The position numbers and the translations under genes were made by a program. 64,000 nt of DNA from positions 1 to 64,000 of the forward strand of contig JBELBZ010000004.1 in the NCBI GenBank assembly GCA_042095055.1. Direction: 5' to 3'. The notes under the pieces are model-generated. The model had not been told where the DNA came from, made no database searches, and worked only from the letters and a program-made list of their open reading frames with translations. Shown piece by piece: positions 1 through 8,730 of this stretch (positions are counted from its first letter, which is position 1; every line of letters starts with the position of its first letter). This DNA is from UBA8752 sp042095055 (GTDB taxonomy: Bacteria > Bacteroidota > Bacteroidia > Flavobacteriales_D > Sanyastnellaceae).

Positions 1-33
1 GCGTGATTGTGGTGTTTGAATCATCTTTACTTC

Positions 34-1020
34 ATGAACAAAACGGTACTCCTATGTTGTTCGACCTTGTATCTGGCAGCTGCATGGTCACAGCCAACCT
101 TGAATTCGCCCACGGTACCTCCGAATGGGTATAGCAGCGAAATTTTGGCAGCGGCATTTATAGCGCCGACTGCGGGAAGTGAGGTTGCCCAGAGCTGGGA
201 CTTTAGTGATGTGAATGGCAATGTGGTCAATACGTTGGGTGTGAACCTGGCAACCACGTCGTTGTATGCTCCTATGTTTCCTCAAGCAGAGTGGGTCATG
301 TCCAACGGGGACCAGCTGTCGTTTTTGGACTTTGCGGAGAGTGGTTTGACCCTATATGGCAACGCCAACACCGCCAATGGTGTGACGCTTCCTTTCGAAG
401 ACCCCCTCACCCAATGGCCGTACCCAATGGTGTTCGGGTTTTACCATGAAGATGCATTCAGCACCGATCAAGTGTTGTTTAGCGAACCCTATTCTTTACA
501 GGGAAATGTCACGAGTACCTGTGACGCGTGGGGGTCCATCGTCCTTCCAAATGGCGTGGTCATTTCAGAGGTTTTGCGCGTGGACTACAATCAGTTTTAT
601 GTGGAAACGTACGCTGGGGATACGGCAAACTGGTACCTGAATCAAGTGATGTACTGCGCACCGGACTCTGTATTGCCGGTTTTCTTTCACGAGGAGCTGG
701 TGGTGACCGATAATGCGGGAGAAGAGCTGTTGAATGTGACGGATGTAGCGTGGTATGACAATACAGTGTTGAGCGTGGATGAGGATGTGATGGTTGTCGG
801 CGCATTGGCCTGGCCCAATCCGATTGAGCGCGGAAGCGCTGTGAACCTCCGCGGTGCAAGGTCTGGAGGGTTCGTTATGGACCTCGGTGGCAGAACGGTT
901 TGGACCTGTCAGGAAGCGCAAAGCGATGTACTGCAGGTTTCTACGAAGGATTGGAGAAGCGGACCATATTTGTACGTCCCTTACAAAGGGGCCCACCCCA
1001 TTCGGATCATCGTCCAGTAA
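34..1020 (+). CDS. secreted protein with probable T9SS type A sorting domain
   Basis: A protein of about 328 residues beginning at the ATG at 34. An upstream in-frame start at 7 exists, but starting at 34 puts the positive n-region directly before a hydrophobic signal peptide (MNKTVLLCC... to AAAWSQ). The body is acidic, aromatic and rich in beta-type sequence, and I do not recognise its domain. The last 75 or so residues (from AWPNP, through a short DLGGR turn, to a final IRIIVQ strand) look like a Por/T9SS type A C-terminal sorting domain, so the protein is predicted to be exported through Sec and then the type IX system to the cell surface. It ends 11 nt before the Rrf2 gene on the same strand. 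The enzyme or ligand role is unknown. Confidence 0.75.
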   Translation: MNKTVLLCCSTLYLAAAWSQPTLNSPTVPPNGYSSEILAAAFIAPTAGSEVAQSWDFSDVNGNVVNTLGVNLATTSLYAPMFPQAEWVMSNGDQLSFLDFAESGLTLYGNANTANGVTLPFEDPLTQWPYPMVFGFYHEDAFSTDQVLFSEPYSLQGNVTSTCDAWGSIVLPNGVVISEVLRVDYNQFYVETYAGDTANWYLNQVMYCAPDSVLPVFFHEELVVTDNAGEELLNVTDVAWYDNTVLSVDEDVMVVGALAWPNPIERGSAVNLRGARSGGFVMDLGGRTVWTCQEAQSDVLQVSTKDWRSGPYLYVPYKGAHPIRIIVQ

Positions 1021-1031
1021 GCCTATCTGTT

Positions 1032-1451
1032 TTGCTCACTAAAAAAGCGCAATATGCCCTCCGTGCATTAACGGTGTTGACCCGTTTGTACGACGCTGAT
1101 GAGGCGGCCAAAAAATGGTCGAGTGCACGCTCCATTGCGGACGCGGCCACCATGAGCGTGAAGTTCTTGGAGCAAATCTTGGGGGAATTGAGGTCTGCGG
1201 GCATTGTAAACAGCCGCCGGGGTTCATCGGGAGGGCACGCCTTGGCTTTGGCACCTGATGAGGTCACCTTGGCCAAGGTGATCCGCTTGATGGATGGCCC
1301 AATAGCGCCGCTGGCCTGTGTGAGCCTGAACTATTACGAGCGCTGTGAAGACTGCAAAGAGGAGGAGTGCGGCTTGAGGCGTGTAATGGTGCAAGCCCGG
1401 GATGCACAATTGTCCATTTTGGAACACAGGTCTCTCCAGGATCTGATTTAA
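1032..1451 (+). CDS. Rrf2-family transcriptional regulator (IscR/CymR-like)
   Basis: 139 residues from a TTG start at 1032 (L-L-T-K-K-A-Q-Y-A-L-R-A-L, the usual Rrf2 N-terminus). The open frame extends upstream into the previous gene, but those residues are not Rrf2-like. The winged-helix segment (SARSIADAATMSVKFLEQILGEL, then the SRRGSSGG wing) is canonical. The C-terminal half carries four cysteines in C-x8-C-x2-C-x4-C spacing (ACVSLNYYERCEDCKEEECG), reminiscent of the Fe-S binding cysteines of IscR and its relatives, so a redox or Fe-S sensing role is likely. The next gene is the APS reductase, and a dyad lies between them, so regulation of sulfate reduction is the natural inference. Family assignment is firm; the ligand is inferred. 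Confidence 0.88.
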   Translation: MLTKKAQYALRALTVLTRLYDADEAAKKWSSARSIADAATMSVKFLEQILGELRSAGIVNSRRGSSGGHALALAPDEVTLAKVIRLMDGPIAPLACVSLNYYERCEDCKEEECGLRRVMVQARDAQLSILEHRSLQDLI

Positions 1452-1473
1452 TTCCTATAAGTTTAATGGGAAT
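1451..1473 (+). promoter_or_regulatory. imperfect dyad, candidate Rrf2 operator before cysH
   Basis: ATTCC at 1451-1455 pairs with GGAAT at 1469-1473, and three of the next five inward positions also pair. The dyad starts on the last base of the Rrf2 stop codon and covers the place where the -33 element of the cysH promoter should lie. Seen directly as a dyad; the operator role is inferred from its position. Confidence 0.35.
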
Positions 1474-1487
1474 AGTGTGTTAATACC

Positions 1488-1495
1488 TAATTTTG
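1488..1495 (+). promoter_or_regulatory. -7 promoter element for cysH
   Basis: TAATTTTG is an exact match to the Bacteroidota -7 consensus TAnnTTTG. It ends 5 nt before the ATG at 1501, so transcription would begin at or next to the start codon. A TTTA at 1462-1465 could serve as a weak -33 element. Confidence 0.5.
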
Positions 1496-1500
1496 CAGGT

Positions 1501-2193
1501 ATGACTACCATGCTTGCCTGCTCCAAGCTGTCTAAACTTGGGGGCCTTATTGCCGATTTCGTGCACCGTGAGTCTCCTTTGGAGAGGGCCGTATTTACAA
1601 CGTCTTTGAGCCAGGAGGACCAGATTCTGACATGGGCCATAGTCAAGGCAAAGCTGCCTGTGGACATTGTGACCCTCGATACGGGGAAGTTGTTTCCTGA
1701 GACAATGGCATTGCATGCATTGACTGAGCAAATCCTAGGGGTAGAGATTGAGAAAGTGCACCCGCAGGATGACGATGTTTCTGGCTTCGAGAAAGAATAT
1801 GGAATGGAGGCCATTTACCTCGATGTGAACGCCCGAAAGCGGTGTTGTACTGTGCGCAAAGTGTTGCCCCTTCAAAAGGTGTGCGAAGGGAGGTCTCTTT
1901 GGATCACTGGCCTTCGGCGTGGACAAAGTGACAACCGTTCAGGACTGGAGATGCTGGAACTGGCACCGGATTGGGGGCTGAAGAAGTTGCACCCGCTGTT
2001 GGACTGGACGGATGAGGAAATTCGCGCTGCCCTCCCGGTGATTGACATTCCTGTAAATCCACTGCATGCCCAAGGGTATCCGAGTGTAGGGTGTGAACCT
2101 TGCACACGTCCAGTTCTGCCTGGTGAGCATCCCCGGTCAGGCCGTTGGTGGTGGGAACAGTCCTCCAAAGAGTGCGGATTGCACAAGGGTTGA
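1501..2193 (+). CDS. cysH: phosphoadenylyl/adenylyl-sulfate reductase (assimilatory)
   Basis: 230 residues from ATG 1501 (a GTG at 1477 is in frame but lies upstream of the promoter element). The enzyme reduces activated sulfate to sulfite with thioredoxin during cysteine synthesis. The CysH fold is supported by TSLSQEDQIL and by TLDTGKLFPET. It has the two cysteine pairs (CC at ARKRCCTVRK and CEPC near residue 200) that bind a [4Fe-4S] cluster in the APS-reductase subtype, so adenylyl sulfate rather than PAPS is the likely substrate. The catalytic cysteine is in the C-terminal ECGLH motif. It lies 49 nt downstream of the Rrf2 regulator. No sulfate adenylyltransferase gene is visible nearby. 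It converges on purF. Confidence 0.93.
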   Translation: MTTMLACSKLSKLGGLIADFVHRESPLERAVFTTSLSQEDQILTWAIVKAKLPVDIVTLDTGKLFPETMALHALTEQILGVEIEKVHPQDDDVSGFEKEYGMEAIYLDVNARKRCCTVRKVLPLQKVCEGRSLWITGLRRGQSDNRSGLEMLELAPDWGLKKLHPLLDWTDEEIRAALPVIDIPVNPLHAQGYPSVGCEPCTRPVLPGEHPRSGRWWWEQSSKECGLHKG

Positions 2194-2230
2194 GTCCCTT
2201 GCCTTATCGCTTGCCCCGCGTGAAGGCTCC

Positions 2231-4132
2231 TTAGTAAGCCCGGTCCGTCCTGCCTTCTTTCCAAAAGACGAAGGCGCGGTTCACTACGCGGTTTCCTCCC
2301 GGGGTCGGGAAGTCTCCGGTGAAATACCAGTCGCCCTTGTGGTTTGGAATGGCAGCATGCAGCCCTTGGATTCCTTGATAGATGATGCGCACTTCTGCCT
2401 TCATGTTTGCTGGCGTCAAAAGGGCGGAAATCTTGTCTGAAGTCTCTTCAGGTGTCAAGTTCTCGTAAATGGGCTTGACCATGTTGCCCTGCTCCGCAAA
2501 AGGCTTCTTGAGCTCTTCGATACAGGCATTGTACACCTTATCGATGAGCGCTTCGTTCCCACGTTCCTTGTGCAAATCAATGGCGGCTTGGAAGGCGATG
2601 AAGTCGCCCATCTTGGCCATGTCGATGCCATAGCAATCCGGGTACCGGATTTGTGGAGCGCTGCTGACGACGACAATGCGTTTTGGTTCGAGTCGGTCGA
2701 GGATGCGCAGGATGCTGCGCTTTAGTGTCGTGCCCCTGACGATGCTGTCATCGATGACCACCAACTGGTCCTTGTGGCGTTCGACGGTCCCGTAGGTAAT
2801 GTCGTAAGCATGCGCGACAAGGTCGTCCCGCGCGCCATCGTCCGCGATGAAAGTCCTGAGTTTGGCGTCTTTCAAGGCGACTTTGTCAACCCTAGGGCGC
2901 TCTTCGAGAATGTCTTTGATTTCGGCAGGATCAGGGGATTTACCCAAACCAATGATGCGCTCAATTTTACTCTTGTTCAAGTGGCTTTCAATGCCCTTTA
3001 CCAAACCGTAAAACGAGGTTTCCGCGGTGTTGGGAATAAAGCTGAACACCGTAGAGTCTATGTCGTGCTCTATCGCTTCAAGCACTTTGGGAACGAGGGT
3101 TTCCCCAAGGGCCATGCGTTCTTGGTAGATGTCGGCATCGTTTCCGCGAGAAAAATAGATGCGTTCAAAGCTGCATGGCGTGCGTTGCGCGGCTGGCCTG
3201 ACCTGTTTGAGTTGCGTCGAACCGTCTTTTGCGACGAGCAGGGCTTCACCGGGCTCCAATTCGCGGACTTCAGCCGTGGTGACGTTGAATGCAGTTTGTA
3301 TCACAGGACGTTCCGAGGCGGCCACCACCACCTCATCGTCTTCGTACCAAAAACAAGGCCGGATGCCATTGGGGTCGCGGGCAATGAAAGCATCGCCAGA
3401 ACCGATGATGCCGCCCATGACATAACCTCCATCCCAGGCTTCTGAGGCGCGTTCGAGGACGTTTCCCACATTGAGATTTTGTGAGATGAGGTCGCTGATC
3501 TCGTGGTTTTCATGGCCTTTCTCCTTGAAGTCGCGGAAACGGGCTTCTACTTCTTCATCGAGAAAGTGGCCGACTTTTTCGAGAACAGTGACGGTGTCGG
3601 CCTTTTCCTTGGGATGTTGGCCCAGTCCTACGAGAACATCGAAGAGTTCGTCGACGTTGGTGAGGTTGAAGTTCCCTGCAAGCGCCAAGGTGCGGCTGCG
3701 CCAATTGTTTTGTCTCAAAAAAGGGTGGACCCTTTCTATGGTGTTTCTACCATAGGTGCCATAGCGCAAGTGCCCGAGGAAGACTTCACCTGTAAAGGCA
3801 AACTCCTTTTGCAGCCAAGCGGCGTCTTTGAGTTTCTCGGGATGAAGCTCTTGGGTGTCGGCAAACCGGCCCATGACTTGAGAGAACAGGTCTTCAATGG
3901 GTTGGTTGGCGACGGATCGCGAACGGCTTAAATAGCGGTGACCCGGTGGAACAGAGAGTTTCACATTGGCCAGGCCCACGCCGTCTTGGCCGCGGTTGCG
4001 CTGTTTCTCCATCAGGAGGTACATCTTGTTCAGGCCATAGAAAGCCGTCCCATAATGGTCGATGTAGTATTGAAGTGGCTTTTTGAGCCGGAGAAGGGCT
4101 ATGCCACACTCGTGTTGGAGAAGGTCGCTCAT
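2231..4132 (-). CDS. purF: amidophosphoribosyltransferase family protein (long Bacteroidota type)
   Basis: 633 residues. PurF transfers ammonia from glutamine to PRPP, the first step of purine synthesis. The N-terminal nucleophile would be Cys9 after removal of an eight-residue leader (MSDLLQHE/CGIALL). The glutaminase half includes RGQDGVG and GHLRYGTYG. The PRPP-binding loop VVIDDSIVRGTT is at about residues 458-470. The protein is about 130 residues longer than classical PurF, and the usual HNGNL segment reads AGNFNLTN, which marks the divergent Bacteroidota form. The gene is 50 nt downstream of an SDR gene on the same strand; a TAAATTCG element at 4158-4165 could give it its own promoter. 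Function is very likely but rests on motifs alone; a paralogous role cannot be excluded. Confidence 0.85.
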   Translation of the reverse strand: MSDLLQHECGIALLRLKKPLQYYIDHYGTAFYGLNKMYLLMEKQRNRGQDGVGLANVKLSVPPGHRYLSRSRSVANQPIEDLFSQVMGRFADTQELHPEKLKDAAWLQKEFAFTGEVFLGHLRYGTYGRNTIERVHPFLRQNNWRSRTLALAGNFNLTNVDELFDVLVGLGQHPKEKADTVTVLEKVGHFLDEEVEARFRDFKEKGHENHEISDLISQNLNVGNVLERASEAWDGGYVMGGIIGSGDAFIARDPNGIRPCFWYEDDEVVVAASERPVIQTAFNVTTAEVRELEPGEALLVAKDGSTQLKQVRPAAQRTPCSFERIYFSRGNDADIYQERMALGETLVPKVLEAIEHDIDSTVFSFIPNTAETSFYGLVKGIESHLNKSKIERIIGLGKSPDPAEIKDILEERPRVDKVALKDAKLRTFIADDGARDDLVAHAYDITYGTVERHKDQLVVIDDSIVRGTTLKRSILRILDRLEPKRIVVVSSAPQIRYPDCYGIDMAKMGDFIAFQAAIDLHKERGNEALIDKVYNACIEELKKPFAEQGNMVKPIYENLTPEETSDKISALLTPANMKAEVRIIYQGIQGLHAAIPNHKGDWYFTGDFPTPGGNRVVNRAFVFWKEGRTDRAY

Positions 4133-4182
4133 CGGGTGCCGGGAGGTTCCGGAGTTGCGAATTTAGAGCGGCTTCGAGGGAA

Positions 4183-5223
4183 TCAGTTCAGATACCCCAG
4201 ATCGATGAGACTTTGGGCGGTGGCGATCCCAGCATCCTCTGCAGACCGGGGCGTCCAGGAGTAGCGTTGCTGTGCAACATCGGATGATACGGTGGCCATG
4301 TAGCCCAATTCCTCGAGCACCGTGCGCAGGGAGGGGTCGAACAGGGAGAAGAACCGCAGCAAGAAGTTGGGCATGGCCAGTGTGCCCACTTTACGGCCTT
4401 CTTTGGGAAAGGTGCTTTTGAGGGCTTTTGCCAGGTCTTGAAAGGGCAGGGTGTTGGCAGTGGCAGCAAAACGCTGTCCGTCGGCCTTTTCATCGTTGAG
4501 CACCAAGAAATGCAGGCTGACAACGTCGCGAACGTCCACAGTAGGGTAGCCGAGCTGAGGAACGCCGGGGAATTCGCCGCGCATCATTTTGAGGACGACG
4601 TCACCGCTGGTCCCGGGGTCTTTTTTGTCGAGGATGGGCCCGAGTATGAAACCAGGATTGACGGCGGAAACGGCCATTTTTGTCTGTTGCTTGGCCATCA
4701 GCCACAGGTCTTGCTCTGCAAGGGTCTTGCTCTTGATGTAGGCCGAAATCATGCCTCCATCGAGTTGGGTCCAATCCTGTTCTGTAAAGGCTGTTTGTTC
4801 GCGTCCATGACCGTAAACGATGGCCACTGTGGACGAGGTTTGGACGAACCGGTTGACGCCTTCCGCGGCACACGCGTCGAACACATGTTTGAGCCCTTTT
4901 CGAGCAGGGCCGATGATCTCTTGCTCGTCCTTGGGCGCAGCCATAGGAAAGGGAGACGCGACATGCAATGCGGCATCGCACCCGGCAGCGGCCTCCCGCC
5001 ATCCTGCTGGAGACAGCAAATCGGCTTCATGAAAAGTGAGGCGATCGAGTGCGCCCTCGGCTGCTTCGCCGAGATGTGAAGCCAGCATTTCCCGGACGGA
5101 CTCAGCGCGCTCCATGGACCTCAGCGTACCGCGGACGGTATGGCCTTGGCGCAAGGCTTCAAGCGTCATGTGGCCGCCGAGAAACCCGGTGACCCCTGTG
5201 ATGAGCAGTGTTTGGTGTTGCAT
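4183..5223 (-). CDS. extended SDR, NAD(P)-dependent epimerase/dihydroflavonol-reductase-like
   Basis: 346 residues. The N-terminal Rossmann motif TGVTGFLGG (residues 9-17) and the catalytic YIKSK near residue 161 place it in the extended short-chain dehydrogenase/reductase family, closest in style to the dihydroflavonol-4-reductase/cinnamoyl-CoA-reductase branch (HVASPFP and NPGFILGP motifs). The substrate cannot be read from sequence. It starts 19 nt after the RND pump gene, so it may be the last gene of the efflux operon, where it could act on a small molecule also handled by the pump (inference). Confidence 0.8.
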   Translation of the reverse strand: MQHQTLLITGVTGFLGGHMTLEALRQGHTVRGTLRSMERAESVREMLASHLGEAAEGALDRLTFHEADLLSPAGWREAAAGCDAALHVASPFPMAAPKDEQEIIGPARKGLKHVFDACAAEGVNRFVQTSSTVAIVYGHGREQTAFTEQDWTQLDGGMISAYIKSKTLAEQDLWLMAKQQTKMAVSAVNPGFILGPILDKKDPGTSGDVVLKMMRGEFPGVPQLGYPTVDVRDVVSLHFLVLNDEKADGQRFAATANTLPFQDLAKALKSTFPKEGRKVGTLAMPNFLLRFFSLFDPSLRTVLEELGYMATVSSDVAQQRYSWTPRSAEDAGIATAQSLIDLGYLN

Positions 5224-5242
5224 AGAATGTCGGTGGCGAATC

Positions 5243-8200
5243 TTAGGCAGCGTCTACAGGCAACCGCTTGAGCCACTTGTAGTCGGCACGGGTCAAGTAC
5301 CACATCATGATGGGGACAATGACGAGGGTCAGGAAGGTTGCGAAGGTCAAGCCATAAATGATGGCCCAACTCATGGGCTTCCAGAAGATGTTGTTGTCTC
5401 CGCCGATGTAGATTTTGGGGTCGTACTCAGCGAGGAGGCTCACGAAATCCACGTTGATGCCAATGGCCAGTGGAAGCAATCCGAGCACGGTAGTGATGGC
5501 GGTGAGCAGCACGGGACGCAGACGTGTACGTCCCCCTTTGATGATGAGGGGGACAATTTCTGCAAAGGGCAGTAAGTCGTCTTCGCCCAGTTCCAATTCG
5601 CGTTTCCTGCGGTCGAACAGCAGGTTGGTGTAGTCGATCAAAACGATGGCATTGTTGACCACAACCCCTGCGAGGGAGATGATGCCGATCATGGTCATGA
5701 TGATCACGAAGTCTTGGCGGAACACCACCAGGCCGAGGAACACGCCGGTGAGCGAAAACAGCACACTGAAGCCGATGATGAAGGGCGTGGAGATGCTGTT
5801 GAATTGGGCCACAATGATCAAGAAGATGAGGAAGAGCGCGATGACCAACGCCTTCGATAGGAAGGCCATTTCCTTGGCTTGTTCCTCTTGCTGGCCGGTA
5901 AATTCCCATTGCACACCGTCTTGAGCGGGGTAGTCGCTCATGGCTTCCTTGATGGACGCCACCACTTCATTGGCGTTGAACCCGCCGAGTACGTTAGACG
6001 AAAGGGTTACAGTACGGTCGAGGTCTTTCCGCTTGATGGCGTTGTAGGTGGTGGACCTGCCTGCGGTGGCGACAGCGGAAATGGGCACCTCCTTGATTTG
6101 GCCGTCTGAGGCGCTTCGGAAGATGATCTTTTGGTTCATCAAAGCGTCGGCGTTGTTGCGGTACGCGTCGGAGAACCTCAGGTTGATCGGATAGTCGTCC
6201 TCACCGTCCTTGTAGCGGCTGACTTCGCGGCCGAAGAGGGCGCTTCGGATGCCGTAGCCAATTTGCTGCGTGCTCAAACCATAGCGACGGGCCTTGTCCC
6301 GGTCGATGGAAATGGGCATCTCCGGCTTGGACTTTTCTACGTCGAGCTTGAGCCCTTCCACACCCTGTATGCCCGTGGACTCAATGAAGCGTTTCATGCC
6401 GTCGGCGAAGGCCAAGGCTGTTTCGTAATCGGTGCTCGTGATTTCGAGGTTGATGGGCAAACCTTGCGGTGGACCGTCTGAGTTTTTGGTCGCCCGGATG
6501 ATGGCATCGGGGTAGCCTTTGACCTCGTCGCGGATGGCGTTCAAGACATCGGTGGTGCGCACACCTTGACGGTCTTGGAACTTCAAAAAGCTGACGGTGA
6601 TGCGGCCTTTGTTTGGTGTGGCGCCCAATTGTGGGCCTTCTGCAGGGTCGGAGGTGCCTTCACCCACTTGGGCGATGACAGAGTTGACCAGAAACTGCTC
6701 GGAGGAGCCGTCCGCCCCTTCGCGCAAGAAAGCCGGTTGATTGATGGCCTCCATCACCATGCCTTCTACTTCCTTGGTGACCCGGTTGGTTTCTTCGATG
6801 TCCGTGCCAATGGGCATGTCGATGTAGACGTTGACATACTGCGGCTCGTTCTGGGGGAAGAACTCCACCTTGGGCGGGAACACGCCCAGCAGCGCGAGGG
6901 AAGCGAAAAGCAAGCCGATCATGCCGTAGAAGAACAGCCATGGCTTGGCGCCCCTGAGGGAAAAGCGCAGCAGGCGTTCGTAGGCGTTTTCCAGGGCCGG
7001 GAGCAGTTTGTTTTGGAACCATGCCGTAGCCGGTGTCAAGAGGTACCGGTTGAGCAGCCCGATGATGCCGCCGAGGACAAAGAGGTTGCCCAGCGTGGTC
7101 CAACCCGCCCCCAGCAGGAGCAGCCCCACAACGAAGAGGATGCCGGTGGTGATGAAGAGCCGGCGCACGTTCATCTCGGCTTCTTCCACCCGCATGTACA
7201 GGCTCGTCAACATGGGGTTGATCACCAACGCAATGAACAAGGAGGATGACAACACGATGATGAGGGTCATCGGCAGGTATTTCATGAACTCTCCGATGAT
7301 GCCCGGCCAAATGGCCAAGGGCAGGAAGGCCGCCAGTGTAGTGGCTGTGGAAGCGATGATGGGCCACGCGACTTCACCGACACCATAGCGTGCGGCATCA
7401 AAGGGCGACATCCCTTCATCCATCAGTCGATAGATGTTTTCGACCACCACAATGCCATTGTCCACGAGCATGCCGAGCGCCAGTACCAAGGCAAAGAGCA
7501 CCATCACATTGAAGGTGATGCCCAAGGCGTTGAGGATGGCGAAGCTGAGGAACATGGACAGCGGAATCGCCACCCCTACAAAGAGGGCGTTGCGCAACCC
7601 GAGGAAGAACAGCAAGACGCCCACCACCAGCAGGACGCCGAGGATGATGCTGTTTTGGAGCTCGTCGACCTGGGTTCGGGTCTGATCCGATTGGTCGGAA
7701 GTGATGCTGACGTTGAGGTCTGAAGGCAAGAATTCTGCCTTGGCCTCCGCAATGATGCGGTTGATTTCATCGGAGGCGATGATGAGGTTTTCGCCGGCGC
7801 GCTTTCGAACATCGAGCGAGACCACTGGATTGCCCCACTCACGTGCGAAGCTGGTGGCTTCTTGGTCTACGAATTGCACGTTGGCGACGTCGCGGAGGTA
7901 GACGGGCTTGCCGCCCTCGGCCTTGACTATGATGGATTCCAAGTCTTGGGCGTCGCGGAAGTCGCCGACCACCTGCACGGTGCGCCGCCGGCCATCCATG
8001 AGGATGTCACCACCAGAAATGGACAGGTTTTCTTGGCCGATGGCTTGTGCGATGTCATTGAAGCTGACGAGCATGGCTTCTGCCCGGAGGTGGTCGACTT
8101 CGACCTCCATTTCTTTGGCGTTCACGCCGCGGATTTCTGCCTCGTTGATTTGGTCCACATCTTCAATGCGCTCTTGCAGGATTTCCGCGTAATCCTCGAG

Positions 8201-8689
8201 CTGGTCGATGGGGTAATCGCCGGAAAGGTTGACCTGCATGACGGGCACCAACTCGGTGAAGTTGAGGTCGAAGATGTTGGGGTCGCTGGGCAGGTCGTCC
8301 GGAAAGCTGGGATCGCTCATGGCGATGTCCACCTTGTCCTTGACCTTTCTCAACGCCACTTCTGGGGTTACCGAGAAGTCGAATTTGATGTCAATCGAGC
8401 TGTATCCCTGTTGGCTCGTCGAGATGATTTTATCGATGCCGGTGATGCCCTTGATTTCCTTTTCGATGGGGCGGGTGATGAGCTTCTCAATGTCACCGGG
8501 GCTGTTCCCTGGATAGGGGGTGCCCACAAACACCTCGGGAACGACCACCTCAGGGAAGCTCTCTTTGGGAACGGTGATGTAGGATGATATGCCAGAGATC
8601 AAAATGATCGCGATCAAGACCGCAACAGTGGTGCGGTTTTTGATCGACGCGGTACTCAGGCCGAATTCCTTGGGTTTCTTGGAGTCCAT
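5243..8689 (-). CDS. RND efflux transporter inner-membrane permease
   Basis: 1148 residues, the proton-driven pump of a tripartite efflux system. An N-terminal helix (VAVLIAIILISGISSYITV) is followed by a periplasmic porter domain beginning KESFPEV. TM4 holds the proton-relay region as LGMLVDNGIVVVENI: one of the two aspartates of AcrB is present and the second is Asn, as in several RND subfamilies. Between the two halves, about residues 500-600, there is an extra membrane insert (FITTGILFVVGLLLLGAGW and following hydrophobic stretch) not present in AcrB. The C-terminal half repeats the porter and TM core (VVNNAIVLIDY). It is preceded by adaptor, TolC and TetR genes in one operon. Substrate is unknown. 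Confidence 0.93.
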   Translation of the reverse strand: MDSKKPKEFGLSTASIKNRTTVAVLIAIILISGISSYITVPKESFPEVVVPEVFVGTPYPGNSPGDIEKLITRPIEKEIKGITGIDKIISTSQQGYSSIDIKFDFSVTPEVALRKVKDKVDIAMSDPSFPDDLPSDPNIFDLNFTELVPVMQVNLSGDYPIDQLEDYAEILQERIEDVDQINEAEIRGVNAKEMEVEVDHLRAEAMLVSFNDIAQAIGQENLSISGGDILMDGRRRTVQVVGDFRDAQDLESIIVKAEGGKPVYLRDVANVQFVDQEATSFAREWGNPVVSLDVRKRAGENLIIASDEINRIIAEAKAEFLPSDLNVSITSDQSDQTRTQVDELQNSIILGVLLVVGVLLFFLGLRNALFVGVAIPLSMFLSFAILNALGITFNVMVLFALVLALGMLVDNGIVVVENIYRLMDEGMSPFDAARYGVGEVAWPIIASTATTLAAFLPLAIWPGIIGEFMKYLPMTLIIVLSSSLFIALVINPMLTSLYMRVEEAEMNVRRLFITTGILFVVGLLLLGAGWTTLGNLFVLGGIIGLLNRYLLTPATAWFQNKLLPALENAYERLLRFSLRGAKPWLFFYGMIGLLFASLALLGVFPPKVEFFPQNEPQYVNVYIDMPIGTDIEETNRVTKEVEGMVMEAINQPAFLREGADGSSEQFLVNSVIAQVGEGTSDPAEGPQLGATPNKGRITVSFLKFQDRQGVRTTDVLNAIRDEVKGYPDAIIRATKNSDGPPQGLPINLEITSTDYETALAFADGMKRFIESTGIQGVEGLKLDVEKSKPEMPISIDRDKARRYGLSTQQIGYGIRSALFGREVSRYKDGEDDYPINLRFSDAYRNNADALMNQKIIFRSASDGQIKEVPISAVATAGRSTTYNAIKRKDLDRTVTLSSNVLGGFNANEVVASIKEAMSDYPAQDGVQWEFTGQQEEQAKEMAFLSKALVIALFLIFLIIVAQFNSISTPFIIGFSVLFSLTGVFLGLVVFRQDFVIIMTMIGIISLAGVVVNNAIVLIDYTNLLFDRRKRELELGEDDLLPFAEIVPLIIKGGRTRLRPVLLTAITTVLGLLPLAIGINVDFVSLLAEYDPKIYIGGDNNIFWKPMSWAIIYGLTFATFLTLVIVPIMMWYLTRADYKWLKRLPVDAA

Positions 8690-8730
8690 GGGGTGGGGAT
8701 CGCTTGTGGGTCGCGTGGAATACAGCGGGT

